This document shows, in pieces, positions 12,701 to 17,753 of a DNA stretch of 23,777 nucleotides. Position numbers and translations under genes: made by a program. This stretch comes from Botryllus schlosseri (lineage: Eukaryota > Chordata > Ascidiacea > Stolidobranchia > Styelidae). Under the pieces are notes generated by a model. The model worked only from the letters and a program-made list of their open reading frames with translations. It did no database searches and was not told where the DNA came from. The stretch covers positions 1 to 23,777 of the forward strand of contig ATSW01011492.1 in assembly GCA_000444245.1 (NCBI GenBank), written 5' to 3'. Position 1 is the first letter of the stretch, and every line of letters starts with the position of its first letter.

Positions 12701-15700
12701 CAGCAAGGGAGGCGAAATCCAATTGGGTACTCTGTAATCTATAAATACTTGGTCACTGACCACCTCTGCAAGCGATACCTATCCCTAGTGTCTCCGACAG
12801 TTGTACTTGACCTCACTTACCTGGAAAATATTACCAGACAATACTGGTGTGCAAGATAAACTGTGCATCAACAACAGCGTTAAGAGAACAAGAATGATTT
12901 TTAAACAAAACAAACCGATGTGACTTTTGCTGTATGATTCGTGTGTCAACCGCGGATAAGAAACACTAGTCTATGGTTTACTATACTTATACTCAAAAGT
13001 ACAAAATTGCTGTCAGACATACTTTTCGCCATGTCCAGATAACAACAAACTCTATGCTACAGCTACAGAGTCTACGACATCAAAAACAGCATCCAGCACA
13101 ACACCAGAAAAGACCGCGTCCACCTTGTCGACCACAAGCAAGTCGCCTGTCGAGACTACCACCGAAACGGAACAAACCACACCAGGAACACCGCCGACTT
13201 GCACATGGGATTGCAAGTGTTATGTCAAGTGCGATGATCAAGCCGTGCTTTCAGAAGGTAACAGATATTTCTATATTTTCTGATTCGAGTAGTGATTTTA
13301 TGGTGAAAATTGTTGTTGTTCCAGGGGAATTGCCTGGAAGATGTTCCGAAGTTAACGAAGCTTGTGATGTGTGCACGTGCGAAGAAGGTTATGTCAGAGA
13401 CAACACAACAAGAAAATGCGTTACATATCAACCGGAATGTCACTGTGAGAATGGAAAACAGGTTCGTAGACTCTGTCGAGTTTTTGAATTTATTAGTGGT
13501 ACGATAGTTGATGTGCAATGTTTTCTCTGCTGTTTGCTTATTGTTTCAATATTATAATATTATTAAATTGTGTATTAAAGTTCTGCACCACAAGAGTATG
13601 TTCGAATTTTAATCAATTATGCTTTGCAAAATTTTTAAATGGGGAGATTCTGCGAATCTTGGAATACGACGATTAAAAGTCAAAAGTTGAACTAAACAAG
13701 GAAGGGTAGGTAGAGTATGTGAAAGTGCTGCAAATTACAATAATTACGAAAAAACTTTAAAAGGAGAAAATGAAAGTATGTTAAGAATGGCCGATAAGTG
13801 TATTTCTGCCTCCCGCATGCACTCGGACATGATAAAAAATGAAAATTTGGGAGGGGTAAATGCATTTCATCGATAACAATATTACTCCACTTCCATACCA
13901 TCCTATGCGGACAAAATATCTTTTCACATGTATTTTAGGGATCTTTTATTGTTTTCAGAACGGAGATATCTACTGGAAGGGTGACTGCATGGAATGCGAA
14001 TGTGTCGAGGGTGTCGAGAGGTGCAAATCGAATGTCTGCCGACTGAGGGAAAGTGATTGTATCGCAGAAGGAAAAGTGTTCCGAAATGCTACCGGTAAAA
14101 TATTGTACCTTGCTAACATCAGGGTGTGGTTCTGCTCGTTAGAAAGAAAAGTTTTGTTAATGGAAGAACAATGAATTTGTTGAAATTTTCATTTTGCACC
14201 AAGCATAAGCATGTCCAATACAATACCGGGTTTCTTACAGTCGAGTGCAATGCTAGTGTTGCCATGATCAATATTTGAATTATTCAACACAAATGTTGAG
14301 TTTTAAGAGCACAGTTTGAGAAGTATTCATTGTAGATTTGAGATTTCGGAACATCGTCGATTTCAATCGCTTCATTTCGAAATTTTGCAGGTACCTGCTG
14401 TGACTGCGTATATATCATACCGGAAACTACTACCAAGGTTACAACATCAGGTATTTCTGAATGTTTCAATGATTTTTCTGGTCTCAATAACATCAAACCA
14501 TTTCATTACAGCATCCACCACTACCGCATCGACAAGCTCTTTAGGATCGACAGGTGAGGGTCTTGCCAATTTTGTAGTCATTTGGATGGAGGGGGTGTTG
14601 GATAATTTGCTTTGAATCTATCCTATGCTATGAATGCTATGTGCACAATGCTTAGATAGAAGTTTATTTCATGCTGTGCTTTGGTAATGAAGACAAATTT
14701 ACGTAAATGAACGAGCATGACTGAGGCGGTCATTAACAAAGTACTTCTACTTTTACCTAGTACTCGAATAGGTTTTACCTACTTACTCAAGTGTTTATAT
14801 TTTAGACTACTTTAAGTAGAGCACTTCTCATATCTTCATATTCTACTTCTATTTGTAGTTTTGACATGCCATTTAGTAAAAATTCATGGCATTATTTCTA
14901 CTTGAGTAGCAACGATTGCTGCTTTGACCACGTCTAGGGGAAACAGACTTGAATGTTGCGAGAAATACGCCAATTTAATTCAAGTGTAAAGATTAGCCTA
15001 ACTAACACGACATTTTTACACCGTTTTCAATTTTGATGCACACCTTTGCAGCCGTGACGGGAACCACCACCGCAAGACCGCCATCTGAAGAGTGCCAGAT
15101 CAACGGCATCAACTACGACACAGACTGGGTGAGTAGAAAATTGTGAAATCGTAACCGGTCTCACGGGCACGTTCAAACTTTGGTCTTGTCGTTCCGTCAG
15201 CCTCACAACATCTGGGAAGAGGGCGACTGCACTGTCTGCAAATGTCTGGAAGGGAGCAAGTCTTGCAAGAAGAAATGCAGCATCGAGTCCTGCGCCAAAA
15301 ACGAGGTGTTCGTCAACGGTACTGAAGACGAATGCTGCCGTTGTGGTGAGTAGATTGTAGATGGCTTGTCGGGAGTAGCTGGCGATGGAAAATTACGATC
15401 TCGCGTAATCACGGGTCCCATTCGAGTGTGACATATCGTTTTCATTGTAAGATTGTGACTCTTGACTTCAAACGGTATCGAATTAGCTACTACGGCTCGC
15501 TCTGCTGATACCACGTTGTATACCTTCCAGAGTTACAATAAACGTGCAAATTACTTTAGTTGTGGAACAAGCTGCTCAGCAGATATTGCAGTTTATGGGA
15601 CTCTGAAAATTTGTTGACTGTATTGATCATGTTCCGCTGCAGTTGATATGGGATGTAATCTTTCAAATGACTGTCAATAATTTCAAGTTCTACATGGAAT

Positions 15701-16849
15701 GTGTCATATTTTGATGTCGGCAGAAAATATTTGGTTATCGGCAAAAATAATGGGTATATCGTCACCGGTCCGCTCTAATCATCATCTCTTCCGTGTACAG
15801 AACCTTCACCTGTTGGCGGATGCCTACCTAGCACCGAAATGACCAAAGTGCATCATCCCGAGTGCGTGTCTGAAAATGAAGTGCCGCTCACAACATGCAG
15901 CGGTAGCTGTCCTTCGCACTATGGAGTTCTCTTTGCCGCTCCGTATTTCGAGGTAAGCAATCGGCATGATATTGAGGTACACCATTTCTCCATGAATCAA
16001 GAAGAATGAGTTACACTCCTTAAAAATTTGACCTATTGCAAATATTCGGATGTGATGAATTAAGCTTGCTCGACTGATAACATTCCCGCACGAATAACAT
16101 TCCCTGCAATATAAGTGACTCATTTGACTGCCGCCTTGCTTGGAATCATATTCCCCTGCCTGGCATAATAAGTATTATCTTCGAAATCAGTTCTTCTCAA
16201 CCAGTGAAGCCATTTCAAGTTGGTCTCAAAGCACTTCATAATTTTACAGTTTTCTATTCAATATGTCATAGATAGAGAGCTCTATTTGGTTGATATGGAA
16301 TGCTACCAATCTTCTTATTGATTTGATAGCAATTTTATAGGTATACTATGATCTTACATGTGGCGGTTGGTCGAATTGTATGTATTTCTGAATATTTTCC
16401 CTTTATGCCCCCACAAAGAATATAGTGCCTGTTATGCATTACATTAAAGACACTGTGGAATTTTTTTACCAGCCCTAATTCCATGATATGGAGGCTCAAC
16501 TTTCGCATTGATAGTAAATTGCATGTGTTTTAAAATACGCATGGTTTCTTTTCTCATTGATTTGTTTTCATTCGTTTGGTCATATCTCGTGACCTGAAAA
16601 AGGCTAGGACCGTCTTTTGGGCAATCTGCCAACCAAATATTATTGCACAAGGGTAAGAATGCGGTTTGAGTAATCTGTAAATTTCTGTTGTCTGCTGTTC
16701 AGAATCAATGTACGTGCTGTAAACCGAAGTCTGTCGTAATGGAAAAAGTGTCTTTGGACTGTGTCAACGGCACCACTGTGGAAGTGGACGTACCAAAAGC
16801 CACCGAGTGCTCGTGCACAAAGTGTGACTTCGATCCGTTCAATATATAG
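611..16849 (+). CDS. Secreted mucin-like glycoprotein, 3' part (LDLa, VWC, TIL-like, Thr/Ser linkers, CTCK); 5' end outside window
   Basis: I traced 23 exons by GT/AG sites, matching phases and cysteine patterns: 611-740, 1917-2043, 4712-4874, 5658-5848, 6252-6386, 7015-7211, 7278-7430, 7965-8138, 8866-9023, 9505-9605, 10118-10259, 11171-11303, 11363-11461, 12256-12358, 13063-13257, 13325-13461, 13959-14094, 14391-14450, 14512-14553, 15052-15128, 15201-15345, 15801-15952, 16703-16849 (stop TAG). They sum to 1031 residues in one uninterrupted frame. Domain order with residues counted from the first whole codon: LDLa end (1-18), LDLa (49-81), Thr/Pro linkers alternating with cysteine modules (about 111-935), CTCK (about 937-1024). 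Several N-glycosylation sequons (for example NTT, NCT, NGT) are visible. LDLa, VWC, TIL and CTCK are known from gel-forming mucins, von Willebrand factor and SCO-spondin; a secreted, disulfide-linked, O-glycosylated protein is therefore inferred. No VWD domain is in the window; such domains could lie upstream. I cannot assign an orthologue. Confidence 0.85.
890..1050. repeat. Unclassified interspersed repeat, copy 1
   Basis: GATACGATTGTTGATATACAA, AGTTGCTGACGATTACCCCT and GTGTATTGAAGTTCTGTACC also occur, diverged, at about 6060-6170 and 13495-13600. All three lie in introns of the mucin-like gene. No coding or terminal signal is seen. Confidence 0.45.
1633..1837. repeat. Tol2-like nonautonomous element
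   Basis: It begins CAGGGGTGGTAAAAGTAG and ends GCTTCGTTATTGACCACCTT, with AAGTAGAAGTAG words inside. The ends are inverted relative to each other (GGTGGT.. / ..ACCACC). It lies in the intron 741-1916. Confidence 0.65.
1917..2043 (+). CDS. Exon: complete LDLa domain
   Basis: Acceptor gtacag and donor gtgagt flank an exon of 42 whole codons, entering in phase 0 and leaving in phase 1. It holds all six LDLa cysteines in order: C-V-F-E-C-G-N-G-D-C-L-P, then CDGAVQC, then NGKDEVDC with the acidic D-E calcium cage. LDLa repeats usually bind ligands or calcium outside the cell. Two LDLa repeats in front of mucin-like modules is a mix also seen in SCO-spondin relatives. Confidence 0.9.
2135..2530. 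repeat. Tol2-like element, longer copy
   Basis: TTAGAGGTGGTAAAAGTAG opens it and AACCACGCTGCAG near 2245-2257 looks like an end. The following sequence with GTGCCATTTTCGA and TTACCGTGATACAGG at 2350-2390 also occurs beside the Tol2-like copy at 19320, so it may belong to the same longer element. Confidence 0.5.
2799..4047 (+). mobile_element. Decayed hAT transposon with perfect 8-bp target duplication and transposase relics
   Basis: It starts CAAGGGTCGGCAACCTACGG and ends GGTTGCCGACCCCTG, inverted ends of the CAGGGGTCGGCAACC hAT type with GCGGGCCGG-rich subterminal sequence. GTCTAGGC flanks both sides (2791-2798 and 4048-4055). Inside, + strand pieces in shifting frames resemble hAT transposases of the GTF2IRD2/ZBED kind: ALCAKTKNLNSVL near 3275, ILLEAENQYGDV near 3376, RVYELRNEIATFLENTN near 3469, and SHLNKLNLQLQGENN near 3585. 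Stops and frame changes show it is dead. It lies in the intron 2044-4711. Confidence 0.88.
2933..3773. other. Cluster of ambiguous bases (n) inside the hAT copy
   Basis: I count about 18 single n calls between 2933 and 3773 and none elsewhere. They all fall inside the hAT transposon, as if reads from several copies or two haplotypes were merged there. Confidence 0.85.
4273..4411. repeat. Tol2-like nonautonomous element (diverged)
   Basis: CTTAGTAAAAGTAGAAGTTG, GGTAGACAAAATCTACTTGAG and CGTTACTGATCACCCTC match the family. It lies between the hAT copy and exon 4712. Confidence 0.55.
4577..4644. repeat. Short inverted repeat (hairpin)
   Basis: GTGTCGGTCACA at 4577-4588 and TGCGACCGACAC at 4633-4644 are reverse complements at 11 of 12 bases, 44 bases apart, 68 bases before exon 4712. 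Possibly a small transposon remnant. Confidence 0.4.
4712..5848 (+). CDS. Exons 4712-4874 and 5658-5848: short cysteine module X1 between Thr/Pro linkers
   Basis: The first exon opens with an imperfect Thr/Pro/Ala-Ser repeat (PTTTSAPTTTSAPTTT), then reads CPSSCNCLSACDGSTDHC and runs to ECSM. The second exon completes it from DCDCTN to RCILPVPQSMC, then has a second Thr/Pro linker. The split codon GA/C (phase 2) joins them after a TTTTCAG acceptor. The module has 11 to 12 cysteines with a CDG core and a CDC motif. I do not recognise it as a named Pfam domain; it resembles part of a VWF-type TIL/C8 cysteine cluster. A second copy lies at 10118-11303 with the same intron position and phase, which supports both models. 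Confidence 0.8.
5142..5610 (+). mobile_element. 5'-truncated LINE, end of reverse transcriptase ORF and 3' tail
   Basis: Frame 5142-5345 reads MHQYFSNDLPPVFDHFFVLA, then NLHSNNTKKST, then SPVIWNRLIQDL. This resembles the extreme C terminus of CR1/L2/Jockey-type LINE ORF2 (..LPxxFxxFF....HSYNTR....GPxIWNSL), with the middle shortened. About 230 bases later AATAAATCTCTTT runs into a CT microsatellite, a likely 3' tail. The insert lies in the intron 4875-5657. Confidence 0.6.
5588..5608 (+). repeat. CT microsatellite
   Basis: About nine CT units with one interruption follow AATAAAT at 5581. It is about 50 bases upstream of exon 5658 and adds pyrimidines before its acceptor. Confidence 0.85.
6055..6170. 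repeat. Unclassified interspersed repeat, copy 2
   Basis: CTAGTTGCTGACAATTACCCC and GGGGAAATTCTATACCTCC match copy 1 at 890-1050. It lies in the intron 5849-6251. Confidence 0.45.
6252..7430 (+). CDS. Exons 6252-6386, 7015-7211, 7278-7430: cysteine module Y1 with VWC domain, then Thr linker
   Basis: The module runs from GCPESC through CSECDCP, DDMWNTGLCLKFPTC and a VWC half (FARGTCEQCTC ... ECEPFCNLSPSDC) to its close VLVDGDDICCHC, followed by a Thr/Ser/Ile linker and the start of the next module (CGYHCEVDVTCEQS). VWC domains carry the CxxCxC and CCxxC signatures seen here and often bind BMP-type ligands or mediate multimer contacts. The intron between 7211 and 7278 is only 66 bases. Module Y2 (7965-9023) matches this module along its whole length. 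Exon 6252-6386 is symmetric (phase 1-1), so it could be skipped without a frame change. Confidence 0.85.
6770..6860. repeat. Tol2-like element end
   Basis: ACAGAGGTGGCCACTGGCCAG, AACAAAGTAATTTTTAGGAG and CACTTTACTCAAG fit the start of the family; the other end is not clear. The rest of the intron 6387-7014 holds nothing recognised. Confidence 0.5.
7636..7793. repeat. Tol2-like nonautonomous element
   Basis: GGTGGTGGTCACTG at the left and CTTCGTTACAAACCACCTCTG at the right are inverted ends, with AGTAGAACTAGTCTG inside. It lies in the intron 7431-7964. Confidence 0.65.
7965..9605 (+). CDS. Exons 7965-8138, 8866-9023, 9505-9605: cysteine module Y2 with VWC domain, then Thr/Glu linker
   Basis: This is the second copy of module Y. 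CADCACP, DHMWDSGKCIRMPENC, YFRGDCEVCNC, QCAPFCKLTEEDC and VLVTGEDICCQC line up with the matching parts of Y1. Acceptors are TGCAG (7964), TCACAG (8865) and TTTTGAAG (9504); the last is a weaker site, chosen because the phase and the CCxC ending demand it. The exon breaks differ partly from Y1: Y1 is split before its WNTG segment and before the VWC close, Y2 just before the VWC start. The linker (ASPTTAEKTTTTVSSTTEE) is O-glycosylation type. Confidence 0.82.
8495..8640. repeat. Possible diverged fragment of the GACTCGAGTC family
   Basis: Within the intron 8139-8865, the words CGACTCGAGTCCTATTATA, GACTCAAGTCATTTTTG, GGGTCTCGAGTC and GTGACTCGACAG occur close together. They resemble the family at 1-346 but I cannot align the stretch end to end. 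Confidence 0.4.
9024..9504 (+). other. Intron with nothing recognised
   Basis: Apart from a GGCCACGGTGGTAAAAGAC word near 9256 that may be a scrap of the Tol2-like family, I see no gene or repeat. Confidence 0.5.
9862..10005. mobile_element. Tol2-like nonautonomous element with both ends
   Basis: It starts CAGAGGTGGTCATTAAC and ends TTTGACCACCACTG, inverted ends. Flanks TATAGTAC (9854-9861) and CATAGTGC (10006-10013) match at 6 of 8, a plausible worn 8-bp target duplication. ACTTCTACTG and TAATTACTCAAGTGG fill the middle. Confidence 0.75.
10118..11303 (+). CDS. Exons 10118-10259 and 11171-11303: cysteine module X2 with Thr/Pro linkers
   Basis: The module reads CSAHCACSVPCDGDQSDC, then DPDCSSKCDCEN, then RINGRCAIEVEC, parallel to module X1. 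The intron again falls in phase 2, here a few codons after the CDC motif. A run of six Thr codons starts the following linker, and the exon ends in CE, the first residues of the next VWC. The acceptor at 11170 (TCTACAG) is the one that gives the right phase. The intron 10260-11170 contains a diverged internal duplication. Confidence 0.82.
10489..11070 (+). repeat. Diverged tandem duplication inside one intron
   Basis: GTACTAGTTTCTTGC occurs at 10489 and 10804, AAAATTCTGATA at 10627 and 10970, and AACATCCAAT at about 10675 and 11034, in the same order. The unit is about 315-360 bases. It lies in the intron 10260-11170. Confidence 0.6.
11363..12358 (+). CDS. Exons 11363-11461 and 12256-12358: compact VWC-like domain plus Thr linker
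   Basis: With the preceding CE residues the exon reads EEGSIRNDSSSCQTCRC, then KYDCTSVCTKTCDE. The next exon gives the close SCCYCC, followed by a Thr/Ser linker. This is the VWC pattern (CxxCxC in the middle, CCxxC-type end) with a shorter second half than in modules Y1 and Y2. A sequon (NDS) is present. Acceptor TGTTTCAG and donor GAG/gtaagt are strong; the second acceptor is CTTTTTAG. Confidence 0.82.
11462..12255 (+). other. Intron with nothing recognised
   Basis: This 794-base intron has an isolated CAGAGTAGAAGTAACTG word near 11524 but no element with two ends, no RNA gene and no coding signal I trust. Confidence 0.5.
12435..12612. repeat. Tol2-like nonautonomous element, first of an adjacent pair
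   Basis: Left end ACCGAGGTGGTCAATTCAG, right end CTTCATTACTGACCACCCG, with CTACTCAAGTAGAAGTATC inside. Confidence 0.65.
12609..12768. repeat. Tol2-like nonautonomous element, second of an adjacent pair
   Basis: GTGGTGTGTAAAAGTAAAAAAG opens it and TACTTGGTCACTGACCACCTCTG closes it at 12768. It abuts the copy before it in the intron 12359-13062. Confidence 0.6.
13063..13461 (+). CDS. Exons 13063-13257 and 13325-13461: long Thr/Ser linker and TIL-like cysteine module
   Basis: The first exon carries the longest linker in the window: about 50 residues almost free of hydrophobics, rich in Thr, Ser, Pro, Lys and Glu. It ends in CTWDCKCYVKCDD. The second gives GRCSEVNEACDVCTCEEGY, then RKCV, then ECHCENGKQ. 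Spacing and the CxCxxGY turn resemble a TIL (trypsin-inhibitor-like) or EGF-like fold, as often found just before VWC in mucin/VWF proteins. The intron between them is 67 bases. The start of the first exon is ambiguous: a duplicated CTACAG gives acceptors ending at 13062 and 13068, two codons apart. Confidence 0.82.
13495..13600. repeat. Unclassified interspersed repeat, copy 3
   Basis: GGTACGATAGTTGATGTGCAA and GTGTATTAAAGTTCTGCACC match copy 1 at 890-1050. It lies in the intron 13462-13958; the rest of that intron holds nothing recognised. Confidence 0.45.
13959..14553 (+). CDS. Exons 13959-14094, 14391-14450, 14512-14553: VWC domain and two short Thr/Ser cassette exons
   Basis: The VWC reads NGDIYWKGDCMECECVEG, then C-x4-VCRLRESDC, then VFRNATGTCCDC with a NAT sequon. 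The close and a Thr linker come from the 60-base exon. The next exon is only 42 bases (ASTTTASTSSLGST) and lies between phase-1 introns, so it is a pure linker cassette whose inclusion does not change frame. The intron between the last two exons is 61 bases. Confidence 0.8.
14721..14937. repeat. Tol2-like nonautonomous element
   Basis: Left end CTGAGGCGGTCATTAAC followed by AAGTACTTCTACTTTTACC; right end GCTTTGACCACGTCTAG. The interior AGTAC/ACTT words are those of Tol2 subterminal sequence. No target duplication is seen. It lies in the intron 14554-15051. Confidence 0.7.
15052..15345 (+). CDS. Exons 15052-15128 and 15201-15345: final linker and last VWC domain
   Basis: A short Thr/Pro linker (AVTGTTTARPPSEE) leads into CQINGINYDTDW, then IWEEGDCTVCKCLEGSKSC, CKKKCSIESC, and the close GTEDECCRC. 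All VWC cysteines are present, with an NGT sequon. The intron inside the domain is 72 bases. This VWC directly precedes the cystine knot, the same order as at the C termini of VWF and gel-forming mucins. Confidence 0.87.
15346..15800 (+). other. Intron with nothing firm
   Basis: It contains an AATAAA at about 15537 that could act as an internal polyadenylation signal before the CTCK exons, and a GGCAGAAAATATTTGG word shared with 975-995. Nothing more is seen. Confidence 0.4.
15801..16849 (+). CDS. Exons 15801-15952 and 16703-16849: C-terminal cystine knot (CTCK) and stop
   Basis: The domain starts at GGCLPSTEMTKV and includes CVSENEVPLTTCSGSC, the typical C-x-G-x-C knot ring with following aromatic/Pro residues. 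The second exon gives QCTCCKPKSVV, DCVNGTTVEV and the closing ATECSCTKC, then eight residues and TAG at 16847-16849. In VWF and secreted mucins CTCK drives dimer formation through disulfides in the endoplasmic reticulum; the same role is inferred here. The 750-base intron 15953-16702 between the exons shows no feature beyond a small duplicated TAACATTCCC near 16080-16105. Confidence 0.9.
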
Positions 16850-16914
16850 GTAAGCACAGCATACCAATTCGAGAGTAGCACGGAATACTTAGAAATGCAC
16901 CTTCTTTTCAACAG
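16850..16914 (+). other. Likely 3' UTR intron starting directly after the stop codon
   Basis: The stop TAG ends at 16849, and the very next bases are GTAAGC, a strong donor. A pyrimidine-rich TTCTTTTCAACAG acceptor ends at 16914, giving a 65-base intron, the size of several other introns here. Splicing is inferred from sequence only. Confidence 0.5.
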
Positions 16915-17129
16915 GAAACATGTACAAATACCATGATCTGTCTCATGACGAGAATCTGTTGTAAATAGACATATTTCACTATTCCTTCCTGATACGCATC
17001 CGCTCTTAGTTCTCTTGTGTAATCCCACTGTAGACAATGAAGTAATTCAAGGCCGAATGGTGCAATCTTACTTATTATACAGCTCTATCTATCGCTTCAA
17101 TACACATCTTTCAAGCATCCAACAGTTTG

Positions 17130-17135
17130 TTTATT
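17130..17135 (-). promoter_or_regulatory. Polyadenylation signal AATAAA for TXNL1
   Basis: On the - strand AATAAA lies about 97 bases after the TXNL1 stop. It is the canonical signal on the expected strand at a normal distance. No AATAAA or ATTAAA is seen on the + strand between 16850 and 17300 for the mucin-like gene; the only near match there is AATACA at 17099-17104. Confidence 0.6.
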
Positions 17136-17231
17136 AACTCGTCAGATATATAGCGGGGATAATAAGTATTCACTAATGAAAGCAGTCGATGCAGGAGTTT
17201 TCAGATTATCTCAGAAGGAAGATGCAGAAAA

Positions 17232-17753
17232 TCAATGGGATTCGCCTTCTTTACCAGCAACCTGCAAGAGAGACAGCATTTTAAGCATCAGCATAAATAC
17301 AAATCAGCGCGACTGGTTGGACACTAGTGCTTGCACAAAGGATTAGCAATTATGTTGTTTACAATAGAAAGATTGGATAAAAAATGTTTATGCATCAGTG
17401 AGGTAAATTTACACAGAATGGAAAGTAATTTAGCAGTAATTATGTTGCTTACAATGGAGAAAACAATCACATCCAACACTTGGATATCTAAGATGACAAA
17501 CTTACACGCTTGAAGTCAGACATTTTTGTTGTCGCTACCGTTCTCCCAATAATGACCAAATTTTCTATCCTAGTAAGTTCTTCGCCCCCCTGATTGTCAG
17601 CAATAAATATCTGAAAGTATATTATACGCTGCATCACGATTGGCCATATTCGTGAAGTTATCGAGTGAACACACTGTGAGATTGTCCACACTCTGAAACT
17701 TTACAAACTTTAAATTGACTACCGCTTCTCCTGAAACGTCATCTTTCGTTAGT
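17232..17753 (-). CDS. TXNL1: TXNL1 exons 17675-17753, 17506-17610, 17232-17261: end of PITH domain and C terminus
   Basis: The three exons read [20 protein letters not shown], then [18 protein letters not shown] to KMSDFKR, then VAGKEGESH and TGA. Each matches the human C-terminal order (SNQGEEETTRI, MNDFKRV, GKKGESH) as I remember it. The intron 17611-17674 is only 64 bases with an unusual donor (gtgtgt). The last coding exon has only nine codons plus the stop, after CTCTTGCAG. Confidence 0.9.

Noticed and set aside
12973-13557. 194-codon open frame on the + strand
   Set aside because: It reads exon 13063-13257 in the wrong frame and then runs through an intron into the right frame; the spliced model with Thr-rich linker fits far better.
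17602-17607. AATAAA on the + strand as poly(A) signal of the mucin-like gene
   Set aside because: It lies inside a TXNL1 coding exon on the opposite strand, 750 bases past the stop; base composition explains it.
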